From Chitinophagaceae bacterium (GTDB lineage Bacteria; Bacteroidota; Bacteroidia; Chitinophagales; UBA10324), in the NCBI GenBank assembly GCA_947474435.1, contig CANJII010000028.1, positions 1 through 44,587 of the forward strand: a stretch of DNA of 44,587 bases, read 5' to 3'. The position numbers and the translations under genes were made by a program. How positions within the stretch are numbered: position 1 is the first letter of the stretch; every line of letters begins with the position of its first letter. This document shows positions 35,903 through 44,297 of this stretch, piece by piece. The notes beneath the pieces were generated by a model. The model had not been told where the DNA came from. It worked only from the letters and a program-made list of their open reading frames with translations, and ran no database searches.

Positions 35903-36643
35903 ATGAACCCTGAAATCTCCAACCTGATTTTTCTCTTGCTACTTTTCTCAGTTGCATTTCTGTATTCCAGTGTTGGACATGGAGGTGCAAGTGGGTACCT
36001 CGCATTAATGGGAATTTATCATTTCACCCCCGATGTGATGAAGCCTTCTGCTTTGATGCTGAACATTGTTGTTTCGCTTATTGCATTCATTCAATACTCA
36101 CGAACTACATCAATCAATAAAAAATTATTGTTGTTGCTGATTCTCGGTTCAGTACCTGCTGCATTTATCGGTGCAGGAATTACATTGGATGTATTGATTT
36201 ATAAAAAAGTTTTAGGAGTGTTGTTGTTGTTTCCCATTCTTCGCTTGCTTGGATTTTTCGGGAAGGAAGTTTCCGTATTAAAAAATCCAAATCCATATCT
36301 CGCTGTTGCAATCGGGATTTCAATCGGATTTATTTCCGGAGTAATTGGAATCGGTGGTGGAATTTTACTCAGTCCGATTTTACTTTTTTTAGGTTGGGCA
36401 TTCATCAAACAAACCGCTGTGATTTCATCACTGTTTATTTTTCTGAATTCAATTTCAGGAATGATTGGTTTGGTCTCAAAAGGAATTTCAATTGACTCCA
36501 CCATTTATTTATGGATTGTCATTGCTGTTGCGGGTGGATTAGCAGGTTCTTATTTCGGAGCAAAAAAATTTGACTCAACAGTTTTGAAAAAAGTGCTGGC
36601 TGTTGTGTTGGTCATTGCTTCATTCAAACTAATCGCAAGTTGA
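35903..36643 (+). CDS. TSUP (TauE/SafE) transporter in the molybdenum cofactor operon
   Basis: A 246-residue inner-membrane protein with about seven to eight membrane segments. The two repeat signatures are SVGHGGASGYLALM (about 23-36) and GVIGIGGGILLSPIL (about 147-161). The N-terminal histidine in GHGGASGY is a noticeable difference from the GLLGSGGS of the paralogue at 7702-8514. It lies between moeA and mobA with gaps of 13 and 9 bp, so it is certainly in the operon. Known family substrates are sulfite and related oxyanions; carriage of molybdate, formate or a sulfur compound needed by the cofactor pathway is only suggested by position. Confidence 0.88.
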   Translation: MNPEISNLIFLLLLFSVAFLYSSVGHGGASGYLALMGIYHFTPDVMKPSALMLNIVVSLIAFIQYSRTTSINKKLLLLLILGSVPAAFIGAGITLDVLIYKKVLGVLLLFPILRLLGFFGKEVSVLKNPNPYLAVAIGISIGFISGVIGIGGGILLSPILLFLGWAFIKQTAVISSLFIFLNSISGMIGLVSKGISIDSTIYLWIVIAVAGGLAGSYFGAKKFDSTVLKKVLAVVLVIASFKLIAS

Positions 36644-36652
36644 TTCGGAGTT

Positions 36653-37243
36653 ATGAAAAACAATTCACCATCAATCAACGGATATATACTCGCAGGAGGA
36701 AAAAGTTCGCGCATGGGTGAAGACAAAGGTTTGATGCTGTTCAATGGAAAACCAATGATTGCACATGTGATTGAACAACTAAAACCAGCAGTTAAAAAAA
36801 TCATTATCGTTTCAAACAATAAAGCATACGAGCAATTCGGATTGGAAGTTATCAGCGATTTAGTAACCGATATTGGACCTGCTGGTGGAATTCTCACAGC
36901 ACTAACTCACACTGATTCCGATTATAATTTCATTTGCAGTTGCGATATGCCATTCATTAAAACAGATGCAATAAATTTTCTGATTGAACATTCATTTGAT
37001 TTTGAAATTACAGTTGCTGTTCATCACGATAAAATTCAACCGTTGTTTGGAGTGTATTCTAAAAATTGTTTAGCTGAATGGAGTAATCAAATTCAAAAAA
37101 ACAATTTCAAATTGCAGGAATTGATTACTCATTTCAAATTGCAGAAATTAGAAATGAAAAACATGAACTCGTTCGATGAAACTATTTTTACCAATCTAAA
37201 TTCGAAATCGGAGTTGGAACAACAACAGCAAAAAGAAAAATGA
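36653..37243 (+). CDS. mobA: Molybdenum cofactor guanylyltransferase MobA
   Basis: A 196-residue nucleotidyltransferase that attaches GMP to Mo-molybdopterin to give the guanine dinucleotide form used by formate dehydrogenases and other DMSO-reductase-family enzymes. The N-terminal LAGGKSSRMGEDKGLM is the GTP-binding loop with its Lys, and CSCDMPFIK holds the metal-binding Asp. Its stop overlaps the moaD start by 4 bp (ATGA). The presence of mobA fits a bis-MGD formate dehydrogenase as the end user. Confidence 0.95.
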   Translation: MKNNSPSINGYILAGGKSSRMGEDKGLMLFNGKPMIAHVIEQLKPAVKKIIIVSNNKAYEQFGLEVISDLVTDIGPAGGILTALTHTDSDYNFICSCDMPFIKTDAINFLIEHSFDFEITVAVHHDKIQPLFGVYSKNCLAEWSNQIQKNNFKLQELITHFKLQKLEMKNMNSFDETIFTNLNSKSELEQQQQKEK

Positions 37244-37473
37244 AAATAAAAATTCTCGCCTTCGGAGTCATTGCTGATATCACCGGAAAATCAGAATGGA
37301 CAATAGAAAATATTCATCACACTGATGAATTGAAAAAACATTTAGAGAATTTATATCCGCGATTAAAAAACATGAAGTATGCAATTGCAGTTAACCTGTT
37401 AATCACTTCAGGAAATTTCGAATTTACAGATGGTGTGATTGTGGCTTTGATGCCTCCATTTTCAGGAGGGTGA
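37240..37473 (+). CDS. moaD: Molybdopterin synthase sulfur carrier subunit MoaD
   Basis: A 77-residue ubiquitin-fold sulfur carrier. The C-terminal tail MPPFSGG has the Gly-Gly that is adenylylated and thiocarboxylated before sulfur transfer in MoaE. Length is normal. It overlaps mobA by 4 bp and ends 22 bp before moaE, the catalytic partner. MoeB, the activating enzyme, is not seen in the window. Confidence 0.94.
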   Translation: MKIKILAFGVIADITGKSEWTIENIHHTDELKKHLENLYPRLKNMKYAIAVNLLITSGNFEFTDGVIVALMPPFSGG

Positions 37474-37495
37474 TTTACTCAAACAATAAAGAAGA

Positions 37496-37942
37496 ATGTC
37501 AGAGAAAAAAAGAAAAAATGTATTTATAGAAGGGGCAATCTTACCTTCCTTCATCGCCGATGCAATTGCAAAACACAGCACTAAAAAAGACATTGGTGCG
37601 CACAGTATTTTTCTCGGCCAGGTTCGTAACGATGTCATCAACGACATGGAAGTAAAAGCCATTGACTATACCGCCTACAATGAAATGGCGGAAGAAAAAT
37701 TTCATGAGATTCGTGAATCCGCTTTCGAAAAATATTCATTGACCTGCATGCACATTTATCACAGCCTTGGCAGAGTAAATTCAGGAGAAATAAGTTTATT
37801 TGTTTTCACTTCTTCCAGGCACCGCAAAGATGCAATTGAGGCTTGTTCATACATCGTCAATCGCATTAAAGAAGAAGCACCTGTTTGGGGAAAAGAAATT
37901 TTTGAAGATGAAAGTTACATTTGGAAGCAAAACACACCTTAA
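37496..37942 (+). CDS. moaE: Molybdopterin synthase catalytic subunit MoaE
   Basis: A 148-residue enzyme that converts cyclic pyranopterin phosphate to molybdopterin with two sulfurs from MoaD. Visible family features are GAHSIFLGQVRND, LTCMHIYHSLGRVNSGE and the catalytic-lysine region IKEEAPVWGKEIF. The substrate-binding arginine-histidine pair is seen in SSRHRKDAIEA. Length is normal. It follows moaD and lies 29 bp before fhs. Confidence 0.95.
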   Translation: MSEKKRKNVFIEGAILPSFIADAIAKHSTKKDIGAHSIFLGQVRNDVINDMEVKAIDYTAYNEMAEEKFHEIRESAFEKYSLTCMHIYHSLGRVNSGEISLFVFTSSRHRKDAIEACSYIVNRIKEEAPVWGKEIFEDESYIWKQNTP

Positions 37943-37971
37943 CACTAAATCATAAAATCAGAAAAATAAAA

Positions 37972-39642
37972 ATGCTATCAGACTTAGACATTGCGCAAGC
38001 GGCCAAAATCACACACATCAAGGAAATTGCAGCCAAGATAAATATTCATGCCGACGACCTTGAATATTACGGCAAGTACAAATCGAAACTTCCACTGAAA
38101 TTAATTGACGAGCAAAAAATAAAATCGAGCAAACTCATTTTGGTTTCCGCCATCAATCCAACTCCGGCAGGTGAAGGAAAAACAACTGTCTCTATCGGAT
38201 TGAATGAGGGATTAAACAAACTCGGAAAAAAATCCATAGTGGTTTTACGCGAACCATCGTTGGGTCCCGTGTTCGGAATGAAGGGTGGCGCCGCCGGTGG
38301 TGGTTACTCGCAAGTGATTCCGATGGAAGATATTAATCTGCATTTTACAGGAGATTTTGCCGCAATAGAAAAAGCAAATAATTTATTAGCAGCGCTCATT
38401 GATAATAATCTTCAGAACAAACAAAATAATTTAAACATCGACCCGCGCACTATCAAATGGAAGCGTGTGATGGACATGAACGATCGCGCGCTTCGTCAAA
38501 TCATAATTGGTATTGGCGGCACCAGCAATGGTATTCCGCGCGAAGATGGATTCAACATTACTCCTGCATCAGAAGTGATGGCGATTCTTTGCATGTCGAA
38601 AGACATTGATGATTTGAAAGTGCGACTCGGAAATATTTTCATTGGATTCACTTTCGATAAGAAACCAATTTACGCGCGCGATTTAAAAGCGCAAGGTGCA
38701 ATGGCGATTCTGTTGAAGGAAGCCATCAAACCAAATCTCGTTCAAACACTGGAAGGCAATCCTGCCATTCTGCATGGCGGTCCGTTTGCAAACATTGCGC
38801 AGGGAACCAACACAATTCTCGCAACAAAAATGGGATTGTCATTAGGCGATTATGTGGTAACCGAAGCAGGTTTCGGTGCCGACCTTGGTGCCGAAAAATT
38901 CATGAACATCAAATGTGGTTATGCCGGGTTAGCGCCGCATGCAATTGTGTTGGTGGCAACCATCCGTGCATTGCGTCATCACGGCGGTGCAAAAAAAGAG
39001 GAGTACAATACTCCGAGCATGGATCGTGTGATTAAAGGTTTTCAAAATCTTGAAAAGCACATTGAGAATTGTAAAAAATTCGGAATCACTCCGGTTGTGG
39101 CAATTAATAATTTCCCTACTGATTCAGTAGAAGAAATAGAATTTGTGCAAACACATTGTGCGAAAATGAATGTGAAAGCTGTGGTATCTTATGGCTTTGC
39201 AAAAGGAGGTGATGGAACTAAAGAACTGGCGCAAGCTGTTCTTGATGTTATTGAAAGCGGTTCAAATAAATTCAAACCATTGTACGATTGGAACCTGAGT
39301 GTGGAAGATAAAATCAATCGAATTGCAACCGAAATTTATGGTGCTGATGGTGTTGAATATTCTTCGAAGGCACGCACACAATTGAAAATGATAAAAGATT
39401 TAGGCTACGATAAATTGCCGATCTGCATGGCGAAAACGCAGAAGTCATTGTCCGATAAAGAAACCGTTGTTGGCCGCCCGAAAGGATTTACCATTAATGT
39501 GCGCGAGTTTGAATTTGCTGCAGGTGCCGGTTTCATCATTCCTATTTTAGGTGACATGATGCGCATGCCTGGCCTGCCTGTTGTTCCCGCATCCGAGCAC
39601 ATGGATATCGACAACAACGGAAAAATCACAGGATTGAGTTAA
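37972..39642 (+). CDS. fhs: Formate-tetrahydrofolate ligase
   Basis: A 556-residue enzyme that joins formate to tetrahydrofolate with ATP, feeding one-carbon metabolism. The P-loop region NPTPAGEGKTTVSIGL (about 54-69), EPSLGPVFGMKGGAAGGGYS and MEDINLHFTGDFAAI are hallmark motifs, and length is as usual. I start at ATG 37972; the open frame reaches back into the moaE 3' end but those residues are unrelated. Its place in a cofactor/formate-dehydrogenase cluster suggests balanced use of formate, assimilation by fhs and oxidation by the dehydrogenase. A 62-bp gap then leads to the nuclease/AlbA cassette. Confidence 0.97.
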   Translation: MLSDLDIAQAAKITHIKEIAAKINIHADDLEYYGKYKSKLPLKLIDEQKIKSSKLILVSAINPTPAGEGKTTVSIGLNEGLNKLGKKSIVVLREPSLGPVFGMKGGAAGGGYSQVIPMEDINLHFTGDFAAIEKANNLLAALIDNNLQNKQNNLNIDPRTIKWKRVMDMNDRALRQIIIGIGGTSNGIPREDGFNITPASEVMAILCMSKDIDDLKVRLGNIFIGFTFDKKPIYARDLKAQGAMAILLKEAIKPNLVQTLEGNPAILHGGPFANIAQGTNTILATKMGLSLGDYVVTEAGFGADLGAEKFMNIKCGYAGLAPHAIVLVATIRALRHHGGAKKEEYNTPSMDRVIKGFQNLEKHIENCKKFGITPVVAINNFPTDSVEEIEFVQTHCAKMNVKAVVSYGFAKGGDGTKELAQAVLDVIESGSNKFKPLYDWNLSVEDKINRIATEIYGADGVEYSSKARTQLKMIKDLGYDKLPICMAKTQKSLSDKETVVGRPKGFTINVREFEFAAGAGFIIPILGDMMRMPGLPVVPASEHMDIDNNGKITGLS

Positions 39643-39704
39643 ATTAAGGATGCAATGTTTTAACAATAATTTTAACTCAAATAACAAATCAGTTTCAAAC
39701 TATA

Positions 39705-40112
39705 ATGATTAAACTAACCGAGGACGAAATCATAACTTTTTTAATTTCACATTTAAAGAAAAATGAATGGACAATTGATAGTTATTGTTTAGGACAGAAT
39801 CACGGTAATGATATTGTTGCATCTAAATCTAATACGAAACTTATAGTTGAAGCAAAAGGTGCAAGAGCAGGTGACAACTCGCCAACAAAAAAAAGAGAGT
39901 ATTTTGATAGCGGACAGATAAAAACTCATTTTGGTAAAGCCATTGTGAAAGTTCTTGAAGAAAAATATCTTAACCCAAAATATAAACATGCTATTGCACA
40001 TCCAGACGATAGTGATATAAGAAAATCAATTGGTCATTTGATTCCATTTCTTAAAACACTTGGCATCAAACATTTTTGGATTTCATCAAACGGAAATGTA
40101 ATTGAAGAATAA
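39705..40112 (+). CDS. Small PD-(D/E)XK nuclease-like protein
   Basis: A 135-residue protein that I cannot assign to a named family. GNDIVASKSNTKLIVEAKG gives the nuclease-core signature Asp36, then Glu49-x-Lys51 on the next strand, and Gln71 follows a helix start (SGQIKTHFGKA) where Mrr/restriction-type members have a conserved Gln. The protein is basic and has no partner domain. Its stop lies one base before the ATG of the AlbA-domain gene, so the two are one unit. The pair interrupts the fhs-fdhD gene run and looks more A-rich than its neighbours. A DNA- or RNA-cutting role, perhaps defence, is inferred. Confidence 0.75.
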   Translation: MIKLTEDEIITFLISHLKKNEWTIDSYCLGQNHGNDIVASKSNTKLIVEAKGARAGDNSPTKKREYFDSGQIKTHFGKAIVKVLEEKYLNPKYKHAIAHPDDSDIRKSIGHLIPFLKTLGIKHFWISSNGNVIEE

Positions 40113-40113
40113 A

Positions 40114-41271
40114 ATGAACCCAGCATTTCACTATGTAGTAAAAGCCAAACTCATTCGTTATAAAAATGCAGATGATATAAATTTTTTAGAGTTTGAAGAA
40201 AAATTTGAAAATGAGAATCCAATCATTGCAAGAGAAGCTGCATTTAATTTTTATCAAAACTACATTGATGTATTGCTTGAAAGTAAAAACATAAAATATA
40301 TTTCGGACAAACAAACAAGAGAAGAACTAAAAACTTTCATTGAAACAGAAACTTCATCTAAAATGAAAGTAGGTGATAAACTTGTTGAGTTCAATGATGC
40401 TTTCGGTAATGGAATTGGAATTTTTTTAGTAGTAGATATTGCACAAGATGGGAGTCATGAAAGTTTATCATATAAAAAAGGTGATGAATTTTTAATTCAT
40501 GGAATCGGACATCTAATCGGTGGTTCAGACAACCCAGACTATGTTGTTGGAAATTTAGACCAAGAGCACGAATTCTATCAAATAAATAATTATGACACAA
40601 AAAATAAGGAAAAAAAAATAGTTTATTGTAGTCGTGATGAATGGGAAGAAGGTTTCAGAGAAGATGAACCATCCAACTATATTATTTTAGAAACTCCCTT
40701 CGATTGGACAGGATTTGAAAAACCTTATTGGTGGGGAGAACCAGATAAAAGCAAACAAGAAATTCAGCAAGTAACCAAATCAGTAGAACAAATAATTGAA
40801 GGAGGAGAAGGTAATCAAGTAGAATTTAAACCATCACTTCTTTACAACTTCAAATCGAATAAGGCAGGAATAAGTGTGAAAGGAAAAATTGCAACTACAG
40901 TTTGTGCTTTCCTGAATTCAAATGGTGGTTATCTTTTAATTGGAGTGAAGAATGATAAAACAATAGGTGGTCTCTCTTATGATTTTAGTTTGTCAAATGA
41001 AAAAGACCAAAAGGATTTTTTTCTTTTAGAGTTTGATGAAATGATTGAGCAATTTATTTCTACTTCAATTATCAATTATGTAAAAGGAGAATTTTACGAA
41101 ATAGAAGGTAAAGAAATTTTTTTAGTGTCAGTACAACCAAGCAATAGAAGACCAATTTTCTTGAAAGGACAAGAGGGTAAAGAATTTTTTGTCCGTAAAT
41201 TAGCATCAAGCAAGAGAATTTATGACATTGAAGAAATTGCTAACTACTGCATTGACAAATGGTCTTCTTAA
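40114..41271 (+). CDS. Schlafen AlbA_2-domain protein with unknown N-terminal domain
   Basis: A 385-residue protein. The C-terminal part (about residues 225-385) is an AlbA_2 (Schlafen-type) putative nucleic-acid/ATP-binding domain: GGEGNQVEFKPSLLY, then AFLNSNGGYLLIGVKNDKTIGGL, and the end FFVRKLASSKRI. The N-terminal 210 residues match no family I know; they include a basic/acidic helical section (18-80) and an aromatic stretch FDWTGFEKPYWWGEP (196-210). AlbA_2 proteins occur as transcription regulators and in anti-phage systems. I start at ATG 40114, one base after the stop of the nuclease-like gene; a TTG start inside that gene (40102) is possible. Coupling to the nuclease gene suggests joint function. 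Confidence 0.8.
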   Translation: MNPAFHYVVKAKLIRYKNADDINFLEFEEKFENENPIIAREAAFNFYQNYIDVLLESKNIKYISDKQTREELKTFIETETSSKMKVGDKLVEFNDAFGNGIGIFLVVDIAQDGSHESLSYKKGDEFLIHGIGHLIGGSDNPDYVVGNLDQEHEFYQINNYDTKNKEKKIVYCSRDEWEEGFREDEPSNYIILETPFDWTGFEKPYWWGEPDKSKQEIQQVTKSVEQIIEGGEGNQVEFKPSLLYNFKSNKAGISVKGKIATTVCAFLNSNGGYLLIGVKNDKTIGGLSYDFSLSNEKDQKDFFLLEFDEMIEQFISTSIINYVKGEFYEIEGKEIFLVSVQPSNRRPIFLKGQEGKEFFVRKLASSKRIYDIEEIANYCIDKWSS

Positions 41272-41316
41272 AACTGCTTTACTTTGCAGGAACAGTATTA
41301 CTTATAATCGAATTGC

Positions 41317-42147
41317 ATGAACATTGAACAATACAACGGACTGTTTTTTAAAGATGGGAAATTTTCTCAGGTCGAAGATATTCTCGCAGTTGAAGTTGCG
41401 CTGAGTATTGCAGTCAATGAAGTTCCGTTCACTGTTACCATGCAAACTCCCGGTAACGAAATGGAACTGGTTCGCGGACTATTATTCTCCGAAAAAATAT
41501 TTCAGAGTTTAACCGAACATCCCGTTATTGATATTCGCGAAAGAAATGAAGAAGGATTTATTTCAGCGGTGAATGTTAAAATTCCTCCTCACCTAATACT
41601 GAAAGATTTCGCCGGAACACGAAATGTAATTTCCGCATCATCATGTGGTGTGTGTGGCAAAACTGAATTGGATGAATTGGGAACCGACAGAGTTTTAAAT
41701 TCAGATATCCTCAATCCTGCAATGGTTAAAATGATGTTTGAAAAAGTGAGCGCACAACAAAAAACTTTTCAGCAATCAGGAGGCACACACGCCGCCGGCG
41801 CATTCACCATTGATGGAGAACTGCTTGCTGTGATGGAAGACATTGGTCGCCACAACGCAGTTGATAAAGTAATTGGATACCTCGTGAATAATAATAGGCT
41901 CGATAAAGCAAAGCTCATCACCGTCAGTGGTCGCGTGTCGTACGAAATTGTGAGCAAAGCAAAATCTGCAGGCATTCCTTTTCTCGCTTCTGTTTCAGCG
42001 CCGTCATCCTTGGCTGTTGATTCAGCCGAAGCCGCCGGAATTTCCCTCATGGCTTTTTGCCGCAATAATAAATTTACTGTTTACTCAAATCCTGCACAGG
42101 TGGCAAACGATAAACCCGAAATAACCACAGGTCAGATTCAACGATAG
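41317..42147 (+). CDS. fdhD: Formate dehydrogenase accessory sulfurtransferase FdhD
   Basis: A 276-residue protein that moves sulfur from a cysteine desulfurase to the molybdenum cofactor and is needed for formate dehydrogenase activity. The sulfur-carrying pair Cys110 and Cys113 is in [15 protein letters not shown]. The cofactor-binding region [20 protein letters not shown] and [11 protein letters not shown] is conserved, and length is normal. It stands 9 bp before the NuoE-NuoF fusion gene, so the two are co-transcribed. Its presence is strong evidence that the organism has a molybdenum or tungsten formate dehydrogenase. Confidence 0.96.
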   Translation: MNIEQYNGLFFKDGKFSQVEDILAVEVALSIAVNEVPFTVTMQTPGNEMELVRGLLFSEKIFQSLTEHPVIDIRERNEEGFISAVNVKIPPHLILKDFAGTRNVISASSCGVCGKTELDELGTDRVLNSDILNPAMVKMMFEKVSAQQKTFQQSGGTHAAGAFTIDGELLAVMEDIGRHNAVDKVIGYLVNNNRLDKAKLITVSGRVSYEIVSKAKSAGIPFLASVSAPSSLAVDSAEAAGISLMAFCRNNKFTVYSNPAQVANDKPEITTGQIQR

Positions 42148-42156
42148 ATAAATACA

Positions 42157-43809
42157 ATGTCAAAAAATTTAAGTGACTTATCAGGTAGGAAAGGATTATC
42201 AAAAAATCTTTTCGAAGAATATGGAAACCTTGCAACTGAAACAGGAACTCCTGATGCTGTGGCATTGGAAAAACTTCGCGAAGAATTCCTCGTTGGGAAA
42301 TCATCAGTGTATGGTGCTGTATCTTTTTATGATTTTCTTAAACCCGAAAACAAAGGCAAGAAAGTTTACATCTGTAACGGCAGTTCCTGCATGACGGCCG
42401 GAACACAAGATGAATTGCATTCAAAAATCAGCGCACACTATTCTGCAGACGAGATTGGCGAAATGTGCTGCCTCGGTCGCTGTCACGAAAATGCATCGTT
42501 CCACATCGCAGGAAAAAATTATTCAGGAAACGATATTGATGATATTGAAAAAATAAAATCCGGCAATGTGGGTACTAAAGAAAAATACAATGTCGGTTCC
42601 ATCGGCACACCCATACTCACAAGCGAGTATGGCAACATAAAAGATTTCTATAAAATATTTACCGACTGCTTAACCAAAACTCCCGAAGCGCTTCTCGCCG
42701 AACTGAAAGATTCCGGATTGCGTGGTCGTGGTGGTGCAGGTTTTTCAATGGCATTCAAATTAGAGTCGTGCCGCAATGTGGCAGGTGACACAAAATTTAT
42801 TGTCTGCAATGCTGATGAAGGCGACCCCGGTGCATACTCCGACCGTTACATCATGGAACAGCGCCCGCACACTATGCTCATGGGAATGATGATTGCCGGT
42901 TATATCACAGGTGCACAACACGGAGTGGTTTACATCCGAGGCGAATATCCCGAGTCGGTTAATATTGTGACCGAAGAAATTTCGAAACTGCAAAATGAAA
43001 ATCTGCTTGGAGAAAACATTAAAGGCAGTGGTTTCGCCTTCAATTTCAAAGTAATTAAAGCGCAGGGCGCATACATCTGTGGCGAAGAAACCGCATTGCT
43101 TTCTTCCGTAGAAGGGCAGAGACCTGAAGTGCGGGTGCGTCCACCGTATCCGACTCAACAGGGCTTATTCAATAAACCAACTGTTGTAAACAATGTAGAG
43201 ACACTGGCCAATCTTCCCTTCATCATGCAGCACGGCGGAAAAACTTTTGCCGCCATCGGCACCGCAAAATCATCAGGCACAAAACTCATTTCGCTCGATG
43301 GATATTTTAACCGCCCCGGCATTTATGAAGTGGACATGGGCACTCCCCTCAGCAAAGTCATTAATGATTTAGGTAAAGGCTTTCGCACTCCCGTTAAAGC
43401 CATGCACATCGGCGGGCCGCTCGGTGGCCTCGTTCCCGTTTCTAAAATCGACAACCTCACCGTTGACTTCGATTCATTTGCGCGTGAAGGTTTTCTGCTC
43501 GGTCATGCTTCGGTGGTTTGCATTCCCGAAAATTATCCGCTCATCGCTTACATCGAACACCTGTTCCGGTTCACTGCACACGAAAGTTGCGGCAAGTGTT
43601 TTCCGTGCCGCCTCGGCTCCACCCGTGGTTACGAAATGGTAGAGAAAGCGCGAACCGAATCTTATAAAATGGATTACACCCTTATGACCGACCTGCTCGA
43701 AACCCTCGAAACCGGCTCACTCTGCGCCCTCGGTGGCGGATTGCCTCTCCCAATAAAAAATGCACTGAAGTATTTTGATGCAGAGTTGTCGGAATACTTT
43801 GTGAAATAA
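42157..43809 (+). CDS. NuoE-NuoF fusion, NADH-binding subunit of a formate dehydrogenase-type complex
   Basis: A 550-residue FdsB-like diaphorase. The N-terminal NuoE-like thioredoxin-fold domain (about 15-130) has [2Fe-2S] ligands Cys73, Cys78, Cys105 and Cys109 (ICNGSSC, CCLGRC). The NuoF-like part (about 160-550) has NADH-binding GLRGRGGAGFSMAFK, FMN-binding CNADEGDPGAYSDR and a [4Fe-4S] site with Cys478, Cys481, Cys484 and Cys523 (ESCGKCFPCR, SLCALGG). It lacks the C-terminal ferredoxin domain seen in some hydrogenase relatives. It would pass electrons between formate dehydrogenase and NAD. HoxF- or HydB-like hydrogenase subunits are alternatives, but fdhD and the cofactor genes favour formate. 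No catalytic subunit gene follows. Confidence 0.9.
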   Translation: MSKNLSDLSGRKGLSKNLFEEYGNLATETGTPDAVALEKLREEFLVGKSSVYGAVSFYDFLKPENKGKKVYICNGSSCMTAGTQDELHSKISAHYSADEIGEMCCLGRCHENASFHIAGKNYSGNDIDDIEKIKSGNVGTKEKYNVGSIGTPILTSEYGNIKDFYKIFTDCLTKTPEALLAELKDSGLRGRGGAGFSMAFKLESCRNVAGDTKFIVCNADEGDPGAYSDRYIMEQRPHTMLMGMMIAGYITGAQHGVVYIRGEYPESVNIVTEEISKLQNENLLGENIKGSGFAFNFKVIKAQGAYICGEETALLSSVEGQRPEVRVRPPYPTQQGLFNKPTVVNNVETLANLPFIMQHGGKTFAAIGTAKSSGTKLISLDGYFNRPGIYEVDMGTPLSKVINDLGKGFRTPVKAMHIGGPLGGLVPVSKIDNLTVDFDSFAREGFLLGHASVVCIPENYPLIAYIEHLFRFTAHESCGKCFPCRLGSTRGYEMVEKARTESYKMDYTLMTDLLETLETGSLCALGGGLPLPIKNALKYFDAELSEYFVK

Positions 43810-43897
43810 ATTTTGAATTATAGAAATTTCGGGGACTGTCACTCTCAGCATGTCGAAGTGTTGGGCAAGTCACCATTTTTTTGATTACAAAAAATGC

Positions 43898-43984
43898 TGT
43901 CAGGCTTTCCGCTATTAGTCCTCGCGCCCCACTCATTCCACCACTGCGGCTGTGGGCTAACCGCTGCAATCCTTCACGCTTAGC
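43898..43984. repeat. GC-rich dispersed-repeat-like element
   Basis: The stretch begins TGTCAGGCTTTCCGCTATTAG and ends CCGCTGCAATCCTTCACGC, with a variable middle that can fold (CCAC with GTGG at about 43940-43955). It is far richer in G+C than all surrounding intergenic DNA. From memory, elements with a GGCTTTCCGCT start and a CAATCC(T/C)TAACGC-type end recur in Bacteroidota intergenic regions; copy number here is untested. Confidence 0.45.
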
Positions 43985-44214
43985 AACACTAAAACTATAA
44001 CGAAAACCATTTCATGAAACCCAATGAAATTCTACTGATAAATACTAAATCCTCCACCATCATACTGATGTCTCAGCTGGTCATAAACTAAATTTGTTTT
44101 CAATTTAGGTTTTTTTATGTTATCTTTTACAAGTATACGATAACAATGAAACTAAATAAAATAGAAGTATTTAAGCAAAATACAATCGCCGCTTGATAAG
44201 TTGTTGTAAAAAAG

Positions 44215-44297
44215 GCGAAATACATTTTATTCAAAACTTTCGCTTTTGCTACAAATTATTTCACGAAAAGCGAAAGTTTGAGTTACATTCGTTTCGC
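44215..44297. repeat. Nested long inverted repeat
   Basis: Inner arms AAACTTTCGCTTTT (44234-44247) and AAAAGCGAAAGTTT (44266-44279) are a perfect 14-bp pair around an 18-nt loop. Outer GCGAAA (44215-44220) and TTTCGC (44292-44297) also pair. There is no T run, so it is not a terminator. Twelve bases further on is GTTATGTG, which recalls the recombination core of integron attC sites. Confidence 0.7.

Noticed and set aside
42760-43158. A minus-strand open frame of 132 codons opposite the NuoE-NuoF fusion
   Set aside because: The plus-strand frame has complete cofactor motifs through the same bases, so the reverse frame is a by-product of codon composition.
43682-43969. A minus-strand frame of 95 codons across the end of the fusion gene and the repeat-like stretch
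   Set aside because: It mixes the antisense of a real gene with GC-rich repeat DNA, has no family motif, and is not a credible protein.
44215-44297. Reading the long inverted repeat as an IS terminal repeat or CRISPR unit
   Set aside because: There is no transposase gene nearby, no repeated spacer pattern and only one copy in the window.
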